Source: Amycolatopsis sp. A133 (GTDB lineage Bacteria > Actinomycetota > Actinomycetes > Mycobacteriales > Pseudonocardiaceae). Taken from it: a stretch of 64,000 nt of DNA. Below, in pieces: positions 19,061-26,911 of the stretch. The translations under genes were made by a program, and so were the position numbers. Each line of letters starts with the position of its first letter. Within the stretch, counting starts at the first letter, position 1. Below the pieces are notes generated by a model, which made no database searches, was not told the DNA's origin, and saw only the letters and a list, made by a program, of their open reading frames with translations. The stretch spans positions 372,001-436,000 of the forward strand of contig NZ_JAVHJU010000057.1 in the NCBI RefSeq assembly GCF_031082405.1, read 5' to 3'.

Positions 19061-19878
19061 GTGTGATTTCCGCGGCCGGGAGCCGTCGGTCCGCGGTGGG
19101 CGACACCGTGGTCGAAGTGCTGGCGCTCGCCGGGCGCCGCCTCACCCACCTGCGCAACGTGCCCGGCCGCCTGCTGGCGATCACCCTGAACCCGCTGATC
19201 ACCATGCTGGCGATCGGTTACGTGTTCAAGGACGCGGTGATCGTGCCGGGTGGCGGCAGCTATCCGGAGTTCCTGTTCCCCGCGGCGCTGATGCAGGTCG
19301 GCCTGGCCGGCATCGCGCCCACCGCCATCGCCGTGGCCACCGACCTCAACGGCGGCCTGACCGACCGGTTCCGCTCGCTGCCGATCACCCGGCCCGCCGT
19401 GCTGATCGGGCACTCCCTCGGTGACCTCGTGGTCGGCCTGATCGCGCTCGTGATCACCGTGGCGTCCGGCCTGCTCGTCGGGGGCCGCGTGCACGGCGGC
19501 GTGCTGCCGCTGCTCGGGGGTTTCGCCCTGCTCGTCGTGTTCCTCTACGCGATGATCTGGGTCGGCATCCTGCTGGGGCTGTCGCTGCGGAACCCGGAGG
19601 CGATCGACGGTATCGGCGCGGTGGCCTCGCTCGGGCTTTCCTTCCTGTCCAACGCCTTCATGTCGATCGACCGCCTGCCGGCGTGGCTGCGGCCGGTCGC
19701 GGAGTGGAACCCGGTCAGCTCGGTGACCACCGCGGTGCGCCGGATGTGGGGCACCCCGGTCGAGGAGACCGGCGGGTTCCCGACCCAGCACCCGGGCGTG
19801 GTCGTGGCGATCACCCTGATCGTCACCCTGGTCGTCGCGGGCACCTTGAGCTTCCGCAAGTACCGCACCATCAAGTAG
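19057..19878 (+). CDS. ABC-2 type transporter permease, DrrB-like
   Basis: A 273-aa membrane protein with about six hydrophobic segments. The N-terminal part matches the DrrB/ABC-2 family (RLTHLRNVPGRLLAITLNP). The conserved loop LTDRFRSLPITRPAVLIG is the usual coupling region, and the end SFRKYRTIK is typical. ATGA overlaps the NRPS stop by 4 bp, so it is coupled to NRPS synthesis. Its ATPase partner is not adjacent but lies beyond the MbtH gene at 20166. Together they would export the cluster 1 product and may give self-protection. Confidence 0.92.
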   Translation: MSVISAAGSRRSAVGDTVVEVLALAGRRLTHLRNVPGRLLAITLNPLITMLAIGYVFKDAVIVPGGGSYPEFLFPAALMQVGLAGIAPTAIAVATDLNGGLTDRFRSLPITRPAVLIGHSLGDLVVGLIALVITVASGLLVGGRVHGGVLPLLGGFALLVVFLYAMIWVGILLGLSLRNPEAIDGIGAVASLGLSFLSNAFMSIDRLPAWLRPVAEWNPVSSVTTAVRRMWGTPVEETGGFPTQHPGVVVAITLIVTLVVAGTLSFRKYRTIK

Positions 19879-19881
19879 CGG

Positions 19882-19924
19882 GTCAGGTGGCGGTCAGCGT
19901 GCCGTCAGCCGGTCCGAACACCAT
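19882..19924 (+). promoter_or_regulatory. SARP-type operator/promoter before mbtH
   Basis: Heptamers GTCAGGT (19882), GTCAGCG (19893) and GTCAGCC (19904) are spaced by exactly 11 bp and begin four bases after the permease stop. Eight bases after the third lies CACCAT (19919-19924), a weak -10 in the expected position. The spacing matches the arrays at 4009 and 29585. It would give a second SARP-dependent transcript covering mbtH and the ABC ATPase. Confidence 0.65.
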
Positions 19925-19962
19925 GACAGCAAGCCACCAGGCCCGACAGACGGAGATGTGAA

Positions 19963-20166
19963 GTGACGAGTCCTTTCGACGATGAGAACGGCCGGTTCCT
20001 CGTCCTGGTCAACGACGAGGAAGAGCGCAGCATCTGGCCGGTGTTCGCCGCGGTGCCGCCGGGGTGGCAGGTCACGCTGGGGGAGAGTTCCCGCGCGGAC
20101 GCGCTCGCCCACGTCGAGGCCACCTGGACCGACCTGCGCCCGAAGAGCCTGCGGGACGCCGGCTGA
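19963..20166 (+). CDS. MbtH-like protein
   Basis: A 67-aa NRPS chaperone that binds adenylation domains and keeps them soluble and active. The family pattern is clear: NDEEERSIWP, VPPGWQV and WTDLRPKSL, with the three conserved tryptophans. The usual Gln-Ser in the first motif is replaced by Arg-Ser. The GTG start at 19963 gives the canonical MTSPFDDENGRF beginning. The stop shares an A with the ATG of the ABC ATPase. It most likely serves A1 and A2 of the cluster 1 NRPS; no second MbtH is visible for cluster 2, so it might serve both. Confidence 0.96.
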   Translation: MTSPFDDENGRFLVLVNDEEERSIWPVFAAVPPGWQVTLGESSRADALAHVEATWTDLRPKSLRDAG

Positions 20167-21131
20167 TGGCGAGCGACGCGCTCGACCGCGAAGCGGCCAT
20201 CGAGGTTTCCGGGCTGCGCAAGGGATTCGGTGACCACCAGGCCCTGGCCGGCATCGACCTGCGGGTGCCCGCGGGGTCGGTGCTGGGCCTGCTCGGCCCC
20301 AACGGCGCGGGCAAGACCACGACGGTCCGGGTCCTGGCGACGCTGCTGCGTCCCGACGGCGGCACCGCGCGGGTCGCCGGGTTCGACGTGGCCACGCAGG
20401 CGAAACAGGTGCAGCGGCGGATCGGCCTCGTCGGCCAGTACGCCGCGGTCGACGAACTGCTCACCGGGCGGCAGAACCTCCAGCTGCTCGGCACGCTGCT
20501 GCACCTCGGGCGGCGCGGGGCTCGGGAGCGGGCCACCGAGCTGCTCGAGCGCTTCGACCTGACCGCGGCCGCCGACCGGGCGGTCGGCACGTACTCGGGC
20601 GGCATGCGGCGGCGGCTCGACCTGGCGACCTGCCTGATCGGCCACCCGTCGGTGCTGTTCCTCGACGAGCCGACGACCGGCCTCGACCCGGCCAGCCGCA
20701 GCACGCTGTGGGGGATCGTGCGGGGCCTGGTCGACGAGGGCGTGACGGTCTTGCTCACCACGCAGTACCTCGAGGAGGCGGACTACCTCGCCGACCACAT
20801 CGTCGTGATCGACCACGGCCGGGTGATCGCCGAGGGCACCGCCGACGAGCTGAAGCGCAAGATCGGCGCGGAGCGGCTCGAGGTCGCCGTCGCCGACCCC
20901 AAGTGGCTCGAGCCCGCGGTGTCGGCGCTGTCCGGCGTTTCGGGCTCGTCGGTGACCGTCGACGAACGCAAGCGGAGCATCGCGGTCGAGCTGCCCGAAA
21001 CCGCCGGGGGCATCGCGGCCGCGGCCGCCGCCCTGCGTGACGCCGGCGTCGAGTACACCGACTTCGCGTTGCGCCGTCCGACGCTCGACGAGGTGTTCCT
21101 CGACCTCACCGGACGTCCTTCGGCCACCTGA
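20166..21131 (+). CDS. ABC transporter ATP-binding protein, DrrA-like
   Basis: A 321-aa ATPase, partner of the ABC-2 permease at 19057. Walker A is GPNGAGKTT, the signature is YSGGMRRRLDLA, Walker B is LFLDEPTTGLD, and the C-terminal extension after about residue 220 (DELKRKIGAERLEV) is characteristic of DrrA-type drug exporters. The ATG overlaps the MbtH stop by one base. The 3' end overlaps the convergent MMPL gene by 26 bp, so the two transcripts collide tail to tail. Role inferred from family and context: ATP-driven export of, and resistance to, the cluster 1 product. Confidence 0.94.
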   Translation: MASDALDREAAIEVSGLRKGFGDHQALAGIDLRVPAGSVLGLLGPNGAGKTTTVRVLATLLRPDGGTARVAGFDVATQAKQVQRRIGLVGQYAAVDELLTGRQNLQLLGTLLHLGRRGARERATELLERFDLTAAADRAVGTYSGGMRRRLDLATCLIGHPSVLFLDEPTTGLDPASRSTLWGIVRGLVDEGVTVLLTTQYLEEADYLADHIVVIDHGRVIAEGTADELKRKIGAERLEVAVADPKWLEPAVSALSGVSGSSVTVDERKRSIAVELPETAGGIAAAAAALRDAGVEYTDFALRRPTLDEVFLDLTGRPSAT

Positions 21132-22425
21132 CCGGCCGCCACCAGCTGGTCCGTCCCCCGAGGACGGCCAGCCGGGGCAGCAGCAGGAACCGGACGATCG
21201 TCGTGTCGACGACGAGGATCACCGCGGTCGCCAGCGCGAACTCGCGGACGTCCCCGCCTTCGGTCAGTCCCCAGACCAGCCACATCACCACCGTCACCAC
21301 CAGCGCGCCGCCGGAAGCCGACCAGGCCCGGCGGCACGCGTGTGCGACGGTGTTCCGCCGGGACATCCCGGCGAGGGTCTCGCTCCGCAGCCGGTGCAGC
21401 AGGTAGACCTGCAGGTGGTTCGCCGGCACGAGCAGGGCGATCACCAGGACCATGGGTGCCCACCGCGGCATCGGATCGACCAGGACCGCCAGCATCCCGA
21501 GCCCGGCGAGCCCGGCGAGGCCGTTCAGCAGGAACGTCGCCAGCGCCACCACCGGGCGCCGGTAGGCGACGAGCGTGGCCGCGCCCAGGACCACCAGCAG
21601 CGTTGTCACCCCGCAGCCGTCCAGGTCTTCGGCGAGGGGCCGGCAGCCCGCGCAGGCGGGGAAGAACACCCGCAGCGACCCGTAGACCGCGGCGACGCCG
21701 AGCGTGAGCACGCCGACCGCGATGGCGGCCGGCCGCACGAACCGGGGGAGGTCGCTGATCTTGAGCGCCGAGGACGGCGGTGGCAGCGGCCTCGCCGAGG
21801 CCAGCACACGATCGGTGAGCGCGGGCAGCAGGCTGAGCGCGGCGACCGTCACCACCAGCACCACCACGAGCGCGGCGGTGGCCAGCGGCGCCGCCGCGGC
21901 CGCGCCGACGACCGCGACCGCGGCCAGCGAGACGGCGAGGCTGCCGCCGGAGATCAGCGCGGCGTTGCCGGCCGTGCTCGCGACGATCTGGGCGGTCCGC
22001 GTCGCGTCGTTGCCGCTCGCCACCGCTTCCCGGCTCCGGCAGAGGGCGAACAGCATGTGCTGGACCGCCACCGTGATGACGACCAGCAGCGCCGCGGTGC
22101 CGGCGAGCGGCGACATCGGGACGGTCTCGGAAACCGTGTCCAGTATCGCCGCCGCCGCGGCCGTGACCACGCTGAGGAACAGTGCGGAGACCAGCAGCAG
22201 CAACCGGGAGAACGGGGCGCTCACGAGCACCGCGATCGGCGCGGCGACCAGCGGCCACCAGTTGGCCGCCACGTCCGGGTCGGAGAGGGAGCCGTCGCCG
22301 AGCCGGTGCCCGCCGGTGAGCGCGGGCAGCTCGACCACGGCGACGAAGGCCAGCCACAGCACGATGACCGCGCTGGGGTGGCCGGCGGACCAGCAGGAGG
22401 TGCGAACGGCGAGCGAAGGCTTCAC
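21106..22425 (-). CDS. Reduced MMPL/RND-family membrane protein
   Basis: A 439-aa protein made almost entirely of hydrophobic helices, about eleven or twelve. The C-terminal signature DTTIVRFLLLPRLAVLGGR followed by WW.P is typical of MMPL exporters. MMPL proteins usually exceed 700 aa and have two large periplasmic porter domains; here those loops are cut down to short segments such as VFFPACAGCRPLAEDLDGCG, with three cysteines. GTG start with GGGGA seven bases upstream. It is the last gene of the leftward operon, 163 bp after the second SbnA-like gene. An exporter role is inferred; without porter domains its mechanism is uncertain. Confidence 0.75.
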   Translation of the reverse strand: MKPSLAVRTSCWSAGHPSAVIVLWLAFVAVVELPALTGGHRLGDGSLSDPDVAANWWPLVAAPIAVLVSAPFSRLLLLVSALFLSVVTAAAAAILDTVSETVPMSPLAGTAALLVVITVAVQHMLFALCRSREAVASGNDATRTAQIVASTAGNAALISGGSLAVSLAAVAVVGAAAAAPLATAALVVVLVVTVAALSLLPALTDRVLASARPLPPPSSALKISDLPRFVRPAAIAVGVLTLGVAAVYGSLRVFFPACAGCRPLAEDLDGCGVTTLLVVLGAATLVAYRRPVVALATFLLNGLAGLAGLGMLAVLVDPMPRWAPMVLVIALLVPANHLQVYLLHRLRSETLAGMSRRNTVAHACRRAWSASGGALVVTVVMWLVWGLTEGGDVREFALATAVILVVDTTIVRFLLLPRLAVLGGRTSWWRPVRWPKDVR

Positions 22426-22587
22426 GAAAGTCCCCGTTCGACCCGATGGCGAGGCGGCGTTGGCGGTGCGTTCCTATCCGCGCATGTCGTCGAGTCTACT
22501 GGACCGTGACGGCGCGTTCACGGGGTGTGAGACCCGGATCCGCGGTGGTGCTAGGCCGTGTGTGGTGGATCACAGCGCCGGGCCCGG

Positions 22588-23577
22588 TCATCGGACGGGC
22601 CCGGCGAGCCGGCTCGCGGCGTCGTCTTCGAGCAGCTCTTCGCCGTAGAGGTCGGCCACCCACTGGTCGTGGTAGACGGTGTCGAGGTACCGGTCGCCGA
22701 GGTCGGGCGCGATCGCCACGGCCGGGCCGAGTGCTTCGTGGTCGTGCTCGGCCAGCCACGTCAGGGCGCCGCTCACGACGGTGCCGGTCGACCCGCCGAA
22801 GCAGAACCCCTCCCCGGTGAGGGCCCGGCAGGCGCGCACGGTGTCCGCTTCGGCCACGTGCACGACGTCGTCCACATAGGACAGATCGAGCAGCGGCGGC
22901 CGGATCCCGGTGCCCAGCCCGGGGATCATCCGGCGCGCCGGCGGTGTGCCGAAGGTGACCGAGCCGACCGTGTCGATCGCGACCACCCGGGTGCCGGGCC
23001 GGTGCTCCCGCAGGTAGCGGGCACACCCCATGAGCGTCCCGGTGGTGCCCGCGCCGATGAAGACGACGCCGGCGTCGGGAAACCCCTCGGCGATCTGCGG
23101 ACCGGTCGTTTCGTAGTGGGCGCGCCAGTTCCCGGGGTTTTCGTACTGGTTGAGCCACACGTGGCCGTGCTCGGCGCACAGCCGCTTGACGAGCTCGATG
23201 CGCGCACCCAGCAAGCCGTGCTCCGGGTGCGGCTCGGTGACGATGCGGACCTCCGCCCCGAGCGTCTCCATCAGCTGCCGGGCCCCGAGCGTGCACCGCG
23301 AGTCGGTCACGCAGACGAACCGGTACCCGGAGCTGGCGGCGACGAGGCTCAGCGCCACCCCGAGGTTGCCGGAGGAGCTCTCCACGAGCGTCGAGCCGGG
23401 CCGCAGGTCGCCGCGGCGCTCGGCCGCGGCGACCATCGAGCGGGCGGCCTTGATCTTGATCGACCCGGCGAAGTTGAAGCCCTCGCACTTGAGGAAGAGC
23501 GGGCGGCCGGCGAACCGGCGGAGGTCGACGAACAGGTCGTCGGTGTTGAAGTCCTGCGGGGCGGTGATGATCGGCAC
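22588..23577 (-). CDS. sbnA: SbnA-like 2,3-diaminopropionate biosynthesis enzyme (paralogue 2)
   Basis: A 329-aa PLP enzyme of the cysteine-synthase superfamily. SbnA condenses O-phospho-L-serine with L-glutamate to give N-(1-amino-1-carboxyl-2-ethyl)-glutamate. Motifs: lysine in NFAGSIKIKAA, phosphate loop SSSGNLGVALSL, glycine-rich GAGTTGTLMG, and DLGDRYLDTVYHDQWV near the end. This copy keeps the canonical loop and lies 12 bp after the SbnB-like gene, reproducing the sbnAB pairing of staphyloferrin B and other Dap-forming clusters. It is therefore the better candidate for the true Dap enzyme of the two copies in the window. Confidence 0.9.
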   Translation of the reverse strand: MPIITAPQDFNTDDLFVDLRRFAGRPLFLKCEGFNFAGSIKIKAARSMVAAAERRGDLRPGSTLVESSSGNLGVALSLVAASSGYRFVCVTDSRCTLGARQLMETLGAEVRIVTEPHPEHGLLGARIELVKRLCAEHGHVWLNQYENPGNWRAHYETTGPQIAEGFPDAGVVFIGAGTTGTLMGCARYLREHRPGTRVVAIDTVGSVTFGTPPARRMIPGLGTGIRPPLLDLSYVDDVVHVAEADTVRACRALTGEGFCFGGSTGTVVSGALTWLAEHDHEALGPAVAIAPDLGDRYLDTVYHDQWVADLYGEELLEDDAASRLAGPVR

Positions 23578-23589
23578 GAAGTCCTCCCG

Positions 23590-24627
23590 TTACCGCTTGC
23601 CGTACCGGTCGAGTTCGAAGAAGAACCCGTCCACGGTCCGCAGGTCGCCGGAAGCACGCAGCTGGTCGTAGATGTGCTTGCCGACGGCGAGGTCGAGCAC
23701 CCCGAGCCCGAACGGCGAGAAGACCAGCGGCCGGTCCTTCGGCAGGACGACCTTGCCGGTCATCACGTCGTGCAGGGTCCCGGACAGGAAGTCGCGGTCA
23801 CCGGTCTGCTGCTCGGCCAGGTGCACCGACGTGTTCGCCTTCAGGCAGTGCTCGACGTCGTCGACGACGTTGGTCGCCGACAGGATCACCTCCGGCGCCA
23901 GGTCGCGCAGCGAGACGTGCAGGACCAGCGGGTTGTGCTCGAACCACGCCGGGTCGTGGACGTGCGGCTCGCCGGCGACCGTCGCGAACACGACCAGGTC
24001 GCTGCCGCGGATCAGGTCTTCCGCGGACTCGTGGACGGTGACCGACGGCTGTCCCGACGCGCTCAGGTAGCCGCTGAACCCCTCGGCGTGCGCCGGGTTC
24101 AGGTCGAACACGCCGACGTCGTCGAAGCTCCAGCCGGCGGCGGCCAGGTACGCGTGGACGTACCGGGCGATCAGGCCGGTGCCGACGATGCCGAGGCGGG
24201 CGGGCCGGGGCCGGTCCCGCGTCAGCCGGTCGGCGGCGAGCGCGGCCGACGCGGCGGTGCGGGTGGCGCTGATGATGGAGCTTTCCAGGCAGGCCAGCGG
24301 ATACCCGGTCCGCGGGTCGTTGAGGACGAGGATCGCCGAAGCCCGCGGCAGCCCGCTCGCGACGTTCTCCGGGAAGCTCGAGATCCACTTGAGGCCGTCG
24401 ACCGCGATGTCCCCGCCGACCGACGCCGGCAGGGCGATGATCCGCGAGGACGGCCGGTCGGGGAAGCGCAGGAAGTAGGACGGCGGGTTCACCGTGTCAC
24501 CCTCGCCGTGCAGGCGGTAGGCCGACTCGATGAGATCGATGACGAGCTTCTCTTGCCCGTCGAGGACGTCGTGGACCTGCGCCCCGGAGATCACGGCGAA
24601 CTCCGGGCCGGACGTGCTGCTGCTCAT
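23590..24627 (-). CDS. sbnB: SbnB-like ornithine cyclodeaminase-family enzyme
   Basis: A 345-aa NAD-dependent enzyme of the ornithine cyclodeaminase/mu-crystallin family. SbnB oxidatively cleaves the SbnA product into L-2,3-diaminopropionate and 2-oxoglutarate. The Rossmann motif is LGIVGTGLIARYVHAYL. The N-terminal substrate region includes NPPSYFLRFPDRPSSRI and GLKWISSFPEN. The ATG at 24627 has AGGAGG eight bases upstream, and open frame beyond it is shadow of the ATP-grasp gene. A 152-bp gap with a palindromic repeat separates it from the upstream ATP-grasp gene. With the SbnA-like gene just downstream, it supports a Dap building block for the NRPS. Confidence 0.92.
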   Translation of the reverse strand: MSSSTSGPEFAVISGAQVHDVLDGQEKLVIDLIESAYRLHGEGDTVNPPSYFLRFPDRPSSRIIALPASVGGDIAVDGLKWISSFPENVASGLPRASAILVLNDPRTGYPLACLESSIISATRTAASAALAADRLTRDRPRPARLGIVGTGLIARYVHAYLAAAGWSFDDVGVFDLNPAHAEGFSGYLSASGQPSVTVHESAEDLIRGSDLVVFATVAGEPHVHDPAWFEHNPLVLHVSLRDLAPEVILSATNVVDDVEHCLKANTSVHLAEQQTGDRDFLSGTLHDVMTGKVVLPKDRPLVFSPFGLGVLDLAVGKHIYDQLRASGDLRTVDGFFFELDRYGKR

Positions 24628-24661
24628 GCGGGAAGCCTCCTGAGGCGATGGGTGGGCGAAA

Positions 24662-24746
24662 GCGCCCCAATGTGGCGTTGGTTGCGTCCAGCGCACCCAA
24701 TGTGGCGTTCGGTGCGTTGGACGCACCGAACGCCACATTGGGGCGC
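24662..24746. repeat. REP-like intergenic palindrome, locus 1
   Basis: Between the sbnB-like and ATP-grasp genes lie three copies of CCAATGTGGCGTT, two forward and one reverse. The inner pair forms perfect 22-bp arms (24696-24717 and 24721-24742) around a 3-base loop. An outer pair of 18-bp arms runs 24662-24679 and 24729-24746. The same sequence family recurs at 45106-45249. It may act as a strong RNA hairpin attenuating sbnB and downstream genes. Confidence 0.8.
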
Positions 24747-24779
24747 TTGGCCCGGGGCAGTGAGGGCTGCCCCGGCGGG

Positions 24780-26156
24780 TCAGTCCGCGGTGAGGGTGGC
24801 GAGGCGCTCGGAGATCTTGCGGTCCAGTTCGTCGAGCAGCTCCGCCGACGGGCCGATGAGCACGCCGTAGAGCCGGCCGGCGAACGCCTCGCCCGCGGCC
24901 GCGAGCCCGGCGCCGGCGTTGACCGTGGCGAAGTTGTTGACCAGCAGCCCGCTCCCGGAGCCGGCGAACAGCAGGTCGCCGAGCGTCTCCCGCAGCCGCG
25001 CGAACGGCAGGGGAGCGGTGAGGCGCACCGGGTAGTGCCGCGCCATCGCGACGGCGCCCTCGGGCACGAACCGTTCCTGCAGCGGCACCTGGTAGGTCGA
25101 CATGTTGTTGCGGGCGTTGATCTCCAGCACCGGGAAGATCCCGCCGTCCGGTTCGACCAGCGCGTCGACGCCGACCACGCCGTAGTAGCCGTCCCCGGCC
25201 AGCCGGGCGCCCAGCGCGTCCGCCGCGTGCCGGATCACCGCGTGCTGGGCCTCGTCGAGCCGGGCGGGCATCCGGTGTCCCTTGTGGACACCGTTGTCGG
25301 TGATGGCCTCCTTGACGAAGTCGAACCGCACCGAACCGTCCCGGGCCACGGTGAACTGGTAGTTCAGGTCGGCGTGCTTGTCGACCCACGTCTCGGTGAC
25401 CAGCGCGATCCGGTCGCGGCCGGCCCGCTGGGCGGAGCGCTCGATCATCCGCTGCAGGCGCAGCAGCCGCTGCTCGCTGGTGACGACGGCGATGCCCTTG
25501 CCCGACACGCCGAACGCTTCCTTCACCACCACCGTGCCGCCGTCGGCCAGCACCTTGGCCGCCTCCGGCACCGCCTCGGCCAGCTGGGCGGGCGTGTCGC
25601 AGATCCAGCCGGGCGGCTGCCGCAGCCCGAGCTCGTCGGCCAGGCGCCTGCTGTAGACCTTGCTGTTGACGGACTTGCAGAGCGCGGCGGGCGGGGTGGC
25701 CAGCGGAACGCCGGTGCGGGCCGACAGTTCTTCTTCGACGGCCGACGCGCCGTGCGGCAGCAGGTGCGCGCCGTCGGTCGCCAGCTCGGCGAGCGCCGCG
25801 ACGAGCGCCGGATCGGCGAGCGCGTCCTGGCTGACGTTGCGCGCCGGGTCCGGGTCCGCCACGACGTGCACTTCCGGCAGTTCGAAGCCGAGGTCGAGCA
25901 GGTAGCGGTGGTAGCCCGGGTCGGGTGCGTGCTTCAGCACGACGTGGTCGCCCTTGCCGCCCAGCAGCAGTGCGAACTCGTCCATGCTGTTGACCACCGC
26001 GGTGCTGCCCGCGGCCGACACCCGCGGCAGGCCGAGCTCGTCGGCGGCCCACAGCTCCTCGACCTCGAAGTTGCCGAGGAAGACCAGCGGGTGCTCGGCC
26101 GAGCCGAGCGCCGCCGTCTTGAGCCGCGCGATGAAATTCGGGCTATCGGTGTCCAT
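24780..26156 (-). CDS. ATP-grasp amide/peptide ligase
   Basis: A 458-aa ATP-grasp enzyme, a class that joins a carboxylate to an amine through an acyl phosphate. The N-terminal domain opens with LVFLGNFEVEELWAADELG, resembling the pre-ATP-grasp domain of PGM1-type peptide ligases. ATP-grasp core: TVVVKEAFGVSGKGIAVV for nucleotide binding and PVLEINARNNMS for Mg2+. A C-terminal domain follows from about residue 350. The ATG at 26156 has GGGGAAGG upstream, and the gene starts 14 bp after the KR stop. It could amidate or ligate an amino acid to the Dap side chain, or attach the acyl or peptide part made outside the NRPS. Substrates are unknown. Confidence 0.85.
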   Translation of the reverse strand: MDTDSPNFIARLKTAALGSAEHPLVFLGNFEVEELWAADELGLPRVSAAGSTAVVNSMDEFALLLGGKGDHVVLKHAPDPGYHRYLLDLGFELPEVHVVADPDPARNVSQDALADPALVAALAELATDGAHLLPHGASAVEEELSARTGVPLATPPAALCKSVNSKVYSRRLADELGLRQPPGWICDTPAQLAEAVPEAAKVLADGGTVVVKEAFGVSGKGIAVVTSEQRLLRLQRMIERSAQRAGRDRIALVTETWVDKHADLNYQFTVARDGSVRFDFVKEAITDNGVHKGHRMPARLDEAQHAVIRHAADALGARLAGDGYYGVVGVDALVEPDGGIFPVLEINARNNMSTYQVPLQERFVPEGAVAMARHYPVRLTAPLPFARLRETLGDLLFAGSGSGLLVNNFATVNAGAGLAAAGEAFAGRLYGVLIGPSAELLDELDRKISERLATLTAD

Positions 26157-26170
26157 GGCGGACCTTCCCC

Positions 26171-26911
26171 TCAGACGACCAGGCCGCCGTCGATCTCGAA
26201 TACGCTTCCGGTGATGTAGGCGGCCCGGTCGGAGACCAGGTAGGACACCAGGTCGGCAACCTCCTCGGCCGTGCCGAACCGGCCCAGCGGGACGGCCGCG
26301 CGCAGCTTCTCGCGGGCCTTGTCCGTCATCTGGGCGGTCATGTCGGTTTCGATCAGGCCCGGCGCGACCGAGTTGACCCGGATGCCGAACCGGCCGACTT
26401 CCTTGGCGAGTGCCTTGGTGAAGCCGATGACCCCGCTCTTGGACGCCGAGTAGTTGACCTGGGTCGGGTTCCCGTGCACCCCGGACACCGACGACAGCGC
26501 GACCACGCTGCCGCGGCGCTGCTTGAGCATGAGGAACACCGCCGGCTGGCAGACGTTGTAGACGCCGTCGAGGTTGGTCCGCAGCACGTCCGTCCAGCGG
26601 TCCTCGGTCATCGTCACGAACGCGCCGTCGCGGGTGATGCCCGCCGACGTCACCACGGCGTCCGGGACGCCGAGGTCGGCGGCCGTCCGGGCCACCCACT
26701 CACCGGCCGCTTCGCGGTCGGTGACGTCGACCTTGGTCGCGACCGCCCGCCGGCCGAGGTCGTGCACCTCCTTGGCGAGCACGTCGGCGGACTGCTCGTC
26801 CGCGCGGTAGCAGAAGGCGACGTCGTGGCCGCTTTCGGCGAGGCTCAGCACCACCGCGCGGCCGATGCCCCGGGACCCGCCGCTGACCAGCGCGACTTTC
26901 GGGGCACTCAT
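26171..26911 (-). CDS. 3-oxoacyl-ACP reductase (FabG-like ketoreductase)
   Basis: A 246-aa SDR enzyme that reduces beta-ketoacyl-ACP to beta-hydroxyacyl-ACP with NADPH. Cofactor motif SGGSRGIGRA, structural SAG near residue 90, catalytic Ser in ALSSVSGVHG and YSASK, and the C-terminal ITGSVFEIDGGLVV. All catalytic residues are present. The ATG at 26911 overlaps the KS-beta stop by 4 bp, so the KS, KS-beta and KR are made as a set. No dehydratase or enoyl reductase is encoded nearby, so the natural product of the set alone would be beta-hydroxyacyl. Confidence 0.93.
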   Translation of the reverse strand: MSAPKVALVSGGSRGIGRAVVLSLAESGHDVAFCYRADEQSADVLAKEVHDLGRRAVATKVDVTDREAAGEWVARTAADLGVPDAVVTSAGITRDGAFVTMTEDRWTDVLRTNLDGVYNVCQPAVFLMLKQRRGSVVALSSVSGVHGNPTQVNYSASKSGVIGFTKALAKEVGRFGIRVNSVAPGLIETDMTAQMTDKAREKLRAAVPLGRFGTAEEVADLVSYLVSDRAAYITGSVFEIDGGLVV

